Source: Streptomyces sp. RB17 (GTDB taxonomy: Bacteria > Actinomycetota > Actinomycetes > Streptomycetales > Streptomycetaceae). Taken from it: a stretch of 64,000 nucleotides of DNA. This document shows positions 53,801 to 61,750 of this stretch, piece by piece; position 1 is the stretch's first letter; each line of letters begins with the position of its first letter. The stretch lies in NCBI RefSeq assembly GCF_009604455.1, contig NZ_WEGL01000011.1, positions 1 to 64,000 on the forward strand, in the 5' to 3' direction. The position numbers were made by a program, and so were the translations under genes. The notes under the pieces were generated by a model. That model was given only the letters and a program-made list of their open reading frames with translations. It did not search any database and had not been told where the DNA came from.

Positions 53801-56800
53801 TGTCCGCCGGTGTCGAGCAACTGGGCGAGGCGTGTGCAGGTGGCGCGCAGGTCCGTGGTGGCGTGCAGCACGTTCGCGGCCACGATCAGGTCGAAGGAGC
53901 CGGGCTGGAAGCCTTGTTCGTCCAAGTCGCTGTTGAGGTCGAGCGTGCGGAAGTCCAGGAAGTCGTAGTCAGCGAACCGGGCCTGTGCGCGGGGGAAGAA
54001 GGCCGCCGTGATGTCGGTGAAGGTGTAACGGGTCAGGTGCCTCGGGAGCACGGGGAGCAGTGCTGTGGTCAGGCCGCCGGTGCCGGCGCCGACCTCCAGG
54101 ATGCGCAGGGGACGGTCGGCCGGCCAGGTGCGCAGCGCTTCCTCCAGGACGAGGCGGGCGTAATGGCTGTGAGCGCGCATCTGCGGGGTGTCGGCGTAGA
54201 AGGCTTCCACCAGGTGGCGGTCGGCCTCGTTGAACAGCACGTCGCGGGCGTCGGTGCGGCCGGTGAGGATGTCGGTCAGATGGGTGCCGCAGCGGGAGTA
54301 CAGGGCGATGGCGGTGATCCACTGGGGGAAGCGCTCCGCGCACTGTCGCAGGTGTGCTTCCGGGGCGGGTTCCGCTCCGGTGAGGTGCCAGCTGTCCTCT
54401 CCGGTGGCCTGGGCGGGCAGGTGCTCCAGGAGGCCGGCCCGGGTCGCGAGCCCGGCCAGCAGGCGCGCGTAGGGGGCGTAGTGCGGTCGCAGTCCCGCTT
54501 CCAGCAGGTCGCGCAGCCGGAAGTGGTCCTTGCCCGGTAGGAGAGCGCCGAAGGCGGCGGCTGCGTAGTGCCCGGCCGTGGTCTTCACCATGGGTGCGAA
54601 GCGGCGGTAGTCGTCGGCCTGCTCCTCCTCGAAGGCGGCCCGAGCAGGGGCCGTGGCGGCCACTGTGCGCGCCGGGTCGGGCAAAGGCGCGGGAGTCGTG
54701 ACCTGGGACCGGCCCGAGCGGGGCGCGTACCGCAGCACGGTCGCCAGTTCCTGCACCTCGTCCCGGGTGGAAACGGCGTGCAGGCGGCAGCCCGACAGTT
54801 GGACGGCGATGGTGCCGTCCTCTTGGGTCACGGTCACGTCGACGACGGCGTCCACCCCCGTGAGGTGGCGCAGTGTCACGTGGATCAGGCCGTCTGCCGG
54901 GGGACGCCGCCATACGCGGGCGGACCCGATCGCGGTGGGCAGGAACATGCGGCCGCCGGCGACCTGGGCGAGGAGCGGGGCGGCTGCTTGGAGCGCGCCG
55001 TCGCAGATCACCGGGTGCGCCTCGAAGTCGGCGCCGTCCGATGTGGGCAGCGCCGGCAGGCGGTAGGTCGCGGTGGCCTCCGTGTCGGACACGTTCAGGC
55101 CGGTCAGGACCTGGAACGCCGGGCCGTACGACAGGCCCGCCCGGGCGGCGTGCTGGTAGTGCACGGCGGCCTCGACCACTGTGCCGTCGCCTCGTTGACC
55201 GAGCGGCGCCGGAGCGGGGACGGTGAGACGGCGGACGCGGCCTCGGGCGTGCGGTGTCCACTGCGCGGCGGCATCGGTGCGGGAAGCGATGAGCACGATG
55301 CCGTCCTCGACGGACAGCGACGTCTGGATCGACATCGAGGCCGGGTCGTCGGAGCGCGGCAGCGTCATGGGCCTGAGCACATCGAGGTCGGTGACCTCAC
55401 ACCGTGTGCCCAGTCCGGCGCGGCCCGCCGCCAGCGCGGCCTCCAGGTAGGCGGTCGCCGGCATGACGACGTTCGTCCCGACCTGGTGGTCGGCCAGCCA
55501 GGGCACCCGGGTGCGGGTGAGCTGCTGGTGCCAGGTGGGCTCTGCGACAGCCGCCCGGCGGCCCAGCAGGGGATGCACCAGGGTTTTGTCCTGGGGGACG
55601 GTGACCCACCAGTCGGGCGTTCCGCTCCAGTGCCGCTCGCGCTGCCACGGGTACCCGGGCAGGGACACGACCTTGCCGGGCCGGGGGAAGCACTGTGCGC
55701 TGGTGGGGGCTCCGGCGGCGATGATTGCGGCGGTGGCGCGGCGCAGTGCAGTGGGGCCGTGGGTGTCGCGGCGCAGTGTGGTGTGCGCACCGACGTGGCC
55801 GGGCAGCAGCCGCTTCAGGTAGGTGGACAGGACGGGGTGGGGGCCGACTTCGACGAAGTGGGTGCAGTTCTCGCCGGCCAGTGCCCGTACGGCGTCGGAG
55901 AACAGCACGGGTTCCCGCACGTTCTGCCACCAGTAGTCCGCGTCGAGCCGTTGCCCCGTCAGGAGCGTGCCCGTCACCGTGGAGGCGAACATCAAGCGGC
56001 CCTGGCGCGGGCGCAGAGTGCGCAGGTGGTCCGCGACTTCCTCGCGCACGGGCTCCATGTGCCGTGAGTGGAAGGCGTAGTCGAGGTCCAGGACGCGGAA
56101 GAACACATCGCGAGCCGTGAGCTGCCGGCCCAGTTCCGCCAGCGTGACGGCGTCTCCTGCGATGGTGACGTCACCGGGACTGTTGACCCCGGCGATCTCG
56201 AGGCGTCCGTGGAAGGCCGCCAGCTCCTTGGTGGCTTCCTCGCGGCTCAGGCCGACCGCGGCCATACGGCCACTGCCGGCCGTCGCCGCCTGCGCACGGC
56301 TGCGCACCGCCACGACACGGCACGCCTGCTCCAGATCGAGACAGCCGGCGACGTACGCCGCGGCGATCTCCCCGATGCTGTGGCCGACGACCGCGTCCGG
56401 CTCGATGCCCCGTGCCGACAAAAGCCGGACGAGCCCCACCTGCACGGCGAACAGCAACGGCTGAGCGATTTCGGTGTGCTCCAGATCCGGTGAACCGGCC
56501 GCGAGCCGTTGACGCACCGACCAGCTCAGATGAGGCCGCAGGCACGCGTCGACCTCGTCGATGGCGGAGGCGAAGACCGGCTCGTCCAGCAGGTCGGCAC
56601 CCATGCCGGCCCACTGCGACCCGTTGCCGTCGAAGACAAACGCCACCCGGCCGGGGGCGGCTCGTACGGAGTCGGCGGCCGCTTCGGGCTGATCGCCTCC
56701 CGCGAGTTGCAGCAGGGCCTCGGCCGCCTGTGACGCATTCTCGGCCCAGACGCAGGCGGTGTGCTCATGGCGGGTGCGGCGCTGCGTCGAGGTGTAGGCG

Positions 56801-58242
56801 ACGTCGTAGAGGTCATCGTCAGCGAACTGGAGGTGCTCCGCCATCCGCTGGCTCGCCTGCGCCAGTGCGGCCGGCGTCCGGGCGGACACCACCACCGGCA
56901 CTGCGCGTGGCCTGGGCTTCGGCCCGACATCGTCAGAGGGACAGGCGGCCACGACGAGGTGGGCGTTGGCGCCGCCAAAACCGAACGAGTTCACCCCGGC
57001 CACGACCGCGCCGGGCCCGTCGAGCTGTTCCAGCCGCGTGACCGGCCGCACGTTCAGCTCGTCGAAGGGGATGGCGGGGTTGAGTTGTCCGGCGTGCAGG
57101 GTCGGTGGAATCCGGCGGTGCTTGAGGACCAGCAGGGCCTTGAACAACCCCGACATGCCGGCGGCGGCTTCCGAATGACCGAGGTTGCTCTTCACCGACC
57201 CGATCGGAAGGGGGCCCCGGTTGCGGCCGACGCCCAGAGCCCGGCCGATCGCCTCGACCTCCAGGGGGTCCCCCGCCGGGGTGCCGGTACCGTGTGCCTC
57301 CAGGTAGGCGACGTCGTCGGGCACCAGCCCGGCCCTCTCGTACACCTGGCGCAACAGCGCCTCCTGCGCGGCGCTGCTGGGGAGCGCCAGGCCGGGAGTA
57401 CGGCCGTCGTTATTCACGCCGCTGGAAACGATCACCGCGTGGACGCGGTCTCCGTCGGCGCGGGCGTCGGCCAGCCGCTTGAGCAGGACCAGTCCGCCGC
57501 CTTCCGCGCGGGTGAAGCCATCGGCCTGTGCGGAGAAGGGGCGGCAACGTCCCGTCAGCGACAGCATGGAGGCGTTGCAGAAGCCGGAGAAGATATGAGG
57601 GTTGAGGAGGACGGTGACACCGCCCGCGACGGCGACGCGAGCGTGCCCGCCCCGCAGGTGTTCGCATGCCTGGTGCACGGCGGTCAGGGCGGAGGAACAG
57701 GCGGTGTCGACCGTCACGCTCTGCCCGTGCCAGTCGAAGTAGTGCGACAACCGGTTCGCGACGATGGCGCCAGCCATCCCCGACATGGTGTAGGCGTTCC
57801 CCGACTCCGGTGAGGCCGACTGCAGTTCGCCGTAGTCACGGCTTGAGCAGCCGATGAACACCGCCGTGTCCGAGCCTTCCAGTGCCGCGGCGTCGGCACC
57901 GGCGTCGTCCAGTGCTTCCACGGTCATCTCCAGCAGCAACCGCTGCTGCGGGTCCATCTGGGCCGCTTCCCTCGGCGAGATGCCGGTGAAGAAGGAGGTG
58001 TCGAATCCGGACACGTCGTCGAGGAATCCACCCGCCGCGGTGTACGACTGGCCCGGACGGCGGCTGGAGTCGACAAAGTCCGCGACCGGAAAGCGGTCCG
58101 GGGGTACCTCGGTCACCAGGTCGGCGCCGGTTGCCAGGGCCGCCCACAGGTCGTCCAGATGATGAATCCCGCCGGGCAGCCGACAGGCGGAACCCACTAC
58201 GGCAATGGCGTCCTCGGACAGCATGGACGTACGCAGAGACAA
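50833..58242 (-). CDS. highly reducing iterative-type polyketide synthase B (KS-AT-DH-cMT-ER-KR-ACP)
   Basis: A 2469-residue module with the same order as synthase A. The start is TTG 58242 with GGAG five bases upstream; ATG 58224 is possible. KS: Cys182 in VDTACSSALTAVH, EAHGTGTPAGDP, KSNLGHSEAAAG. AT: Ser622 in GHSIGE with YAFHS, malonyl type. DH: His919 in DHQVGTNVVMP, where the usual Gly is shifted by one, with Asp in HPVICDGALQ. C-methyltransferase: ILEVGAGTGGLT. ER: HGGAGGIGLAALMYAR. KR: TGGLSGLG, LDD, Tyr in QAPYAAANLY. ACP: Ser2427 in LGLDSLMGAE. No thioesterase. It is downstream of, and probably co-transcribed with, the reductase at 58330. Confidence 0.93.
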   Translation of the reverse strand: MSLRTSMLSEDAIAVVGSACRLPGGIHHLDDLWAALATGADLVTEVPPDRFPVADFVDSSRRPGQSYTAAGGFLDDVSGFDTSFFTGISPREAAQMDPQQRLLLEMTVEALDDAGADAAALEGSDTAVFIGCSSRDYGELQSASPESGNAYTMSGMAGAIVANRLSHYFDWHGQSVTVDTACSSALTAVHQACEHLRGGHARVAVAGGVTVLLNPHIFSGFCNASMLSLTGRCRPFSAQADGFTRAEGGGLVLLKRLADARADGDRVHAVIVSSGVNNDGRTPGLALPSSAAQEALLRQVYERAGLVPDDVAYLEAHGTGTPAGDPLEVEAIGRALGVGRNRGPLPIGSVKSNLGHSEAAAGMSGLFKALLVLKHRRIPPTLHAGQLNPAIPFDELNVRPVTRLEQLDGPGAVVAGVNSFGFGGANAHLVVAACPSDDVGPKPRPRAVPVVVSARTPAALAQASQRMAEHLQFADDDLYDVAYTSTQRRTRHEHTACVWAENASQAAEALLQLAGGDQPEAAADSVRAAPGRVAFVFDGNGSQWAGMGADLLDEPVFASAIDEVDACLRPHLSWSVRQRLAAGSPDLEHTEIAQPLLFAVQVGLVRLLSARGIEPDAVVGHSIGEIAAAYVAGCLDLEQACRVVAVRSRAQAATAGSGRMAAVGLSREEATKELAAFHGRLEIAGVNSPGDVTIAGDAVTLAELGRQLTARDVFFRVLDLDYAFHSRHMEPVREEVADHLRTLRPRQGRLMFASTVTGTLLTGQRLDADYWWQNVREPVLFSDAVRALAGENCTHFVEVGPHPVLSTYLKRLLPGHVGAHTTLRRDTHGPTALRRATAAIIAAGAPTSAQCFPRPGKVVSLPGYPWQRERHWSGTPDWWVTVPQDKTLVHPLLGRRAAVAEPTWHQQLTRTRVPWLADHQVGTNVVMPATAYLEAALAAGRAGLGTRCEVTDLDVLRPMTLPRSDDPASMSIQTSLSVEDGIVLIASRTDAAAQWTPHARGRVRRLTVPAPAPLGQRGDGTVVEAAVHYQHAARAGLSYGPAFQVLTGLNVSDTEATATYRLPALPTSDGADFEAHPVICDGALQAAAPLLAQVAGGRMFLPTAIGSARVWRRPPADGLIHVTLRHLTGVDAVVDVTVTQEDGTIAVQLSGCRLHAVSTRDEVQELATVLRYAPRSGRSQVTTPAPLPDPARTVAATAPARAAFEEEQADDYRRFAPMVKTTAGHYAAAAFGALLPGKDHFRLRDLLEAGLRPHYAPYARLLAGLATRAGLLEHLPAQATGEDSWHLTGAEPAPEAHLRQCAERFPQWITAIALYSRCGTHLTDILTGRTDARDVLFNEADRHLVEAFYADTPQMRAHSHYARLVLEEALRTWPADRPLRILEVGAGTGGLTTALLPVLPRHLTRYTFTDITAAFFPRAQARFADYDFLDFRTLDLNSDLDEQGFQPGSFDLIVAANVLHATTDLRATCTRLAQLLDTGGQLLAVESHDEEILGPCFGLLPEYWSFTDEQLRTSPLLPRAAWAPLLSECGFDEIVDTGSGQTETAEDYCLLLARRHTSPAARAHNEPPATDAPALRTGEPWTIVTDAAGRPLGTALTTALTAAGADATLASVPGTTDRWPESLTDQASPRIVLLLGPDQQQDDADVITKAAGAMKAAAATVAAAGQADPELWLVTPPTGLHPVPADTGASPWAAAVWGIGRVVANEHPTVTVRRISLSPCRDHTSDAARLLAELLEPGEDDEVVLEAQGRFTPRVRALPTATRQAGPHDAYRLKLSRPGRGHQLTWAPHPAERPGAGEVVVGVKAAALNYRDVMLAEGMLPPGAEPATPTGPLLGLECAGVITAVGPDVTDWSVGDRVFAFAHGAFASHVRVRTQQAGRIPDHMTFEQAATLPAVHLTVQHSLETLARLRAGDTVLVHGGAGGIGLAALMYARNVGARLIATAGTPAKRDLLHALGADAVCNSRDLSFGHRIRELTNGQGVDVVLNSLAGEAIARSLECLKPGGRFIELGKRDIYANSPLLLRPFRDNLAYFGVDITRLIADAPAQAAAAFRTLTDRVTDGTYRPLPHQSYPASRIRDAFSALRHSRHLGKVVVSFTDSLPIPVEDPRPVPHLDADATYLVTGGLSGLGATTARHLAARGARHLALVSRRGAKAPEAAGLLADLERAGVTTQVHAADITEREAVRAVITEADRHGRPVRGIVHAAMHLDDAPLTDLTAKRFAAVLAPKVRGSEVLHALTEDRDLDFFVTYSSVAALVGNQHQAPYAAANLYMEALMRSRRDRGRPGLSLAWGGISETGYVARTNMTETITRSGIGLITPAMALTALDRHLSRSEGHAAVGVMDWERLTHLLPALTVPRFSAQLGHQGSRVQRAQAHDLRQRLKAAEGDQARLELITGTLVEATAHILQTTPDRVDPSANLVDLGLDSLMGAELKVALEQTFGCELSLMELMAAATIDGIAHRIHRVMPK

Positions 58243-58329
58243 CGGTGCTCCAGGCAGAGACGGAGAGGTGGCGAGTCGGAGCGCTTACGTGTGGGGGCAA
58301 GCCTCCAGAGCCGGTGGGAGGGCGGTGGG

Positions 58330-59469
58330 TCAGGAGGCACTCATGGCCGGGCTGCCGGCCGGGCGGGTTTCGAACCCGAGCGCCCGCTTGAGGAACGGCG
58401 CCCCGAGTGGGGCGGGCTCGGGCAGGCCGGGGGTGGCGGTCAGGGTACGGGTGCGGTCGAAGGTGTGCTGAAGGCGGCAGTAGCTGAGGAACCCGGTGAG
58501 ATGCGTGGCGATGAACTGCTCGGCCGGTGTGGCGTCATCGAAGCGCTCCGCACACTCCAGCCGAAGACCGGGGTAGTGGTCCTCGAAGGCGCTGAGCAGG
58601 TCTGCCAGCCGTGTGGGCGTGTGATGCACGATGTGGTAGGTGTGCACCGCAGCACGCTCATGAGGTGTGTCGTGTCCGATGCGGACCATCGCTTCCGTCG
58701 CGTAGTCACTCGGCACGATGTTGAACGTTGCGGAGGAAGACGCCTCCAGCCTCAGCCGGACTTGTGCACCGGAGGAACGTTCAGCAACGGCCGGGATACC
58801 GGGGGCCCCGCCGCTGGCAACAGCCTCGATCATGCGCCCCAGCAGCGCCAGAGGGTGCCCGGCCGCAGTCTCCGGCAGCGGTCGGTCACTGGCGACGACG
58901 CCGGGCCGCAGCACCACCGCCGGACGGCCACGATCAGCACTCCAACCGCGGACCAGTTGCTCCGCCTCGTACTTGGAGGCGTCGTAATGCGTCACGAAAC
59001 CATGAGCGTCGGTGAGGTCGTCTTCGCGCACCACACCGGCGGGCCGGTCCCCGGCAACCGCCATCGTGCTCACGTGCACCAGGCGGCAGCCTGGCCGGGT
59101 CCGGTCGACGAAGGCGAGCACCTGGGCCGTACCGTGGGCATTCACCCGAAAGAGCCGGTCCCGCTCACCCGCCAGCGCGATGTCACCCGCACAGTGCCAT
59201 ACGGCATCGACCTGATCCGCCAGCCGTGTGTGCATCCCGGGCGACAACCCCAACCACGGCAGCGTCACATCACCCGTGACGCATTGCAGCCGCCGCAGCG
59301 CATCGGCGCCCATATCGCCGTGCACGCTGACCGCGGCCACGACCCGTCGCCGCAGGGCGACAAGGTCACCCCGGCCCAACGCGATCACACGCTGGTCCCG
59401 CGTCGTCAGCAGGGCATGGGCGATACGCGAACCTACGAACCCGGTGGCACCCGTAATCAAAACGGTCAC
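58330..59469 (-). CDS. extended SDR resembling thioester reductases (NAD-binding 4 type)
   Basis: About 380 residues from GTG 59469 (VTVLITGATGFVGSRIAHAL); the open frame extends to 59544, but the extra 25 residues are AT-rich and unlike the family. NADP motif GATGFVG, then VDAVWHCAGDIALAG, the Ser in LVHVSTMAVAGD, and the catalytic Tyr/Lys in THYDASKYEAEQLVRG. This is the male-sterility/thioester-reductase pattern. It could cut the chain off the ACP as an aldehyde or alcohol, which would explain why neither synthase has a thioesterase. It precedes synthase B by 87 bp on the same strand. Confidence 0.82.
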   Translation of the reverse strand: MTVLITGATGFVGSRIAHALLTTRDQRVIALGRGDLVALRRRVVAAVSVHGDMGADALRRLQCVTGDVTLPWLGLSPGMHTRLADQVDAVWHCAGDIALAGERDRLFRVNAHGTAQVLAFVDRTRPGCRLVHVSTMAVAGDRPAGVVREDDLTDAHGFVTHYDASKYEAEQLVRGWSADRGRPAVVLRPGVVASDRPLPETAAGHPLALLGRMIEAVASGGAPGIPAVAERSSGAQVRLRLEASSSATFNIVPSDYATEAMVRIGHDTPHERAAVHTYHIVHHTPTRLADLLSAFEDHYPGLRLECAERFDDATPAEQFIATHLTGFLSYCRLQHTFDRTRTLTATPGLPEPAPLGAPFLKRALGFETRPAGSPAMSAS

Positions 59470-59615
59470 AGCGTCAGCATGGACGAATGCGTAAGAAAGA
59501 TCAAAACGCAGAGTAATCATCCAAAAATACTGCCCAATTGGCATCGCATTGCTATCTGTCTCCGTTCACGTGAGTTACAGCTTCAGCGTTCGGCCGTGTG
59601 CGGTGCCTTGTCTGT

Positions 59616-59730
59616 TCAGGATGCCCGGTGCAGGGCGCGGGAGAGACGTTCGGTGAGGCCGTCGATGCTGCGCGCGGCTATGGGTTCCATGAAGGTCAGG
59701 TCGTACCCGAGCACCCGGTGCAAGACGTCC
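59616..59730 (-). pseudogene. ACP C-terminal scrap of a third polyketide synthase
   Basis: Minus frame: DVLHRVLGYDLTFMEPIAAR then SIDGLTERLSRALHRAS and TGA. This aligns with the end of synthase B (TFGCELSLMELMAAATIDGI, then AHRIHRVMPK). Everything upstream of the last ACP helix is replaced by an unrelated fragment on the other strand. Confidence 0.65.
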
Positions 59731-60121
59731 CACCTGCTCCTGCGCGAAGAACAGCTCCTCGGACGCTCCGCCGAACCCCCGGGCCACGTGGCCACACGGC
59801 TGACCGTGCTCCGCGCCGACAGTACAACCCTGGACCAGCAGACCGTCTACGGCCCGCGGGCCCCCGCATGGGACGGACCCGCCGTACTGGGCCGCCACCG
59901 CGCGACAGGCCAACTCCTCCTCGTCACCCCCGACCTCGACCCGCCACCGGCACCCCTGCTCCTCGGCGACCCACTACGAGGGCACTGCTGTGCTGTCGCC
60001 CCTCGCCGACGACGTTGCGCTCCTCGCCACCGCCGTCGCGCCAACCCTCGCCGGACTCCGTCAGCTCCTCGATGAGGCCCGCACCCATGCCGATGGCACC
60101 AGGCGGCCCGCGTCCCAGTGA
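59728..60121 (+). pseudogene. unidentified gene fragment with frameshift
   Basis: The plus strand reads SHLLLREEQLLGRSAEPPGH, VATRLTVLRADSTTLDQQTV and YGPRAPAWDGPAVLGRHRAT in one frame. Near 59985 another frame takes over with EGTAVLSPLADDVALLATAV and APTLAGLRQLLDEARTHADG, ending at 60121. Codon use is gene-like, but I recognise no family. It is cut at its 5' end by the junction with the ACP scrap. Confidence 0.45.
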
Positions 60122-60417
60122 GCGAACACATCACCGGTCCAGCGGAGGCTTCCTTTCAGCGCGGTCCGTGGGAGTGCGGGCAGGCCGGACCGTGACACTC
60201 GTTCGATGCTCCGAGCGATGCTCGATGAAAGGCGACCGTAAGGCGGGCCGGACGGCTGTCCGCCACGGCCGGTCACGAGTGGGCCGGGAGTCAACTCATC
60301 ATCAGCCTGCTTCGGCCAGGTTGGGCATTGGTTCGGGCGAAAAGCCATCCGGTTGTGGTCGGACGTACCGGTGCGCCGGGATCGATGGCACGGTTGCGCA
60401 GTGCCGTCCCGGGCGGG

Positions 60418-60620
60418 GGTCTGACTCGTGAGATCTATGACCGAAGTGTCCAGTCACGGACCTGTCGACTGCCGTTGCGGGATGCTGCCTGCCACCGAGC
60501 CACAGGGCGTGTCCCGATAGGGGTCTTGCCGAGTTCAGGCGCCATCACGGTTCAGACCGCCCCAGCAGGCCGGTGCCATTCACCCTAGCCAGCACGTCAG
60601 CATGTGGGAGGCGAACCATC
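60418..60620 (+). ncRNA. candidate bridge-RNA region of IS110 copy 3
   Basis: CGTGAGA occurs just inside the left end and again in the right flank (61726-61732). ATAGGGG at 60517-60523 repeats the right terminus, except that the last base is T rather than C. These are the expected positions of target and donor guides; expression is inferred. Confidence 0.4.
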
Positions 60621-61718
60621 GTGACGACCCAACAGCGCAGCACCTCATCGAGCACGGATCCGCCCGTTCGGCGCGAGATCGTCCTGGGCGTGGACACGCA
60701 CGGCGAGGTGCATGTCGCCGCCGTGATCTCCCCGCTGGGGAAGGTTCTGGGAACCGAGTCCTTCCCGGCGACGGCGGCCGGCTACCGGCAGATGCTTGTG
60801 TGGGCCCGTAAGCGGGGGACGGTGCGTCGAGCGGGGGTAGAGGGTACCGGCACGTTCGGCGCGGGCCTGTCCCGCTACCTGCTGGCCCAGCAGGTTCAGG
60901 TCTTCGAAGTGAATCGGCCCGACCGGTCAGCCCGCCGACTGCTCGGGAAGTCGGACCCGCTCGACGCTCAGGCCGCTGCTCGAGCTGTGCTCAGTGGCCG
61001 CGCCCGGGCCCGGGCCAAGTCCGGCGACGGACCGGTGCACAGCGCCCGGATCTTCAAGCTCGCCAAGGACTCCGCGGTCAAGGCCCGTACCCAGGCGATC
61101 AACCAGCTCAAAGCCGTCCTGGTCATCGCCGATTCCGCACTGCGGGAACGGCTGTCCAGCCTGGGCAACCGCGAGCTGTTCCGCACCTGCGCACGCCTCG
61201 GGCCAGGCGACGGCGAGAAGGGCGAGAACGTGGTGGTCCAGGCCACCCATATGACTCTGAGAATGCTCGCGGAGCGGATTGAACAGCTCACCGGGCAGAT
61301 CAATGAGCTGAACCAATGCCTGACCCAGCTCGTCGAACACCATGCCCCACAGCTGCTCGTGCCGGTGGGCATCGGCCCGGACAGCGCAGTCACCTTGCTG
61401 ATCACTATGGGAGACAACCCCGAGCGGCTGAACACTGAGGCGTCCTTTGCTGCGCTTTGCGGAGTCAGCCCCGTCGAGTATTCGTCGGGCCGTCGGAGCA
61501 CGCGCCGGCTCAACTGCGGCGGCGACCGGCAGGCGAACGCCGCCCTGCACCGCATCGTGTTCACCCGCCTGCGCCACGACCCGCGCACCCAGGCGTACTA
61601 CGAACGCCGCACCCAGGAGGGCAAGACCCGGCGTGAGATCATCCGATGCCTCAAGCGATATGCCGCCCGAGAGGTCTTCAACCTGGTCAGGACAGTATCT
61701 ACCGATCCCGCGTTATAG
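60621..61718 (+). CDS. IS110 family transposase (copy 3)
   Basis: A 365-residue transposase, intact, the most diverged of the three: IVLGVDTHGEVHVAAVISPL, GVEGTGTFGAGLSRYL, GKSDPLDAQAAARAVLSGRA, then VGIGPDSAVTLLITMGDNPE and LCGVSPVEYSSGRRSTRRL. The start is GTG 60621 with GGGAGG upstream; the frame is open from 60573. The final sense codon is TTA, as in copy 1. Confidence 0.92.
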   Translation: MTTQQRSTSSSTDPPVRREIVLGVDTHGEVHVAAVISPLGKVLGTESFPATAAGYRQMLVWARKRGTVRRAGVEGTGTFGAGLSRYLLAQQVQVFEVNRPDRSARRLLGKSDPLDAQAAARAVLSGRARARAKSGDGPVHSARIFKLAKDSAVKARTQAINQLKAVLVIADSALRERLSSLGNRELFRTCARLGPGDGEKGENVVVQATHMTLRMLAERIEQLTGQINELNQCLTQLVEHHAPQLLVPVGIGPDSAVTLLITMGDNPERLNTEASFAALCGVSPVEYSSGRRSTRRLNCGGDRQANAALHRIVFTRLRHDPRTQAYYERRTQEGKTRREIIRCLKRYAAREVFNLVRTVSTDPAL

Positions 61719-61750
61719 GGGCGTCCGTGAGACGTGAGAGGGTCTGGGGC

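Larger units (their letters stand above)
60406..61722 (+). mobile_element. IS110-family insertion sequence, copy 3
   Basis: Left end from about GTCC at 60406, GGTCTGACTC at 60418-60427, and right end ATAGGGGC at 61715-61722. Its right flank (GTGAGACGTGAGAGGG, from 61727) equals that of copy 1, and the pcaL start lies 28 bp beyond the element. The pcaL gene may now be read from a promoter in the element. Confidence 0.8.

Noticed and set aside
17716..61722. A recent composite transposon bounded by identical IS110 copies
   Set aside because: The three transposases are clearly diverged, and IS110 elements do not normally mobilise intervening DNA as composite transposons. The shared pcaL flank needs a different explanation.
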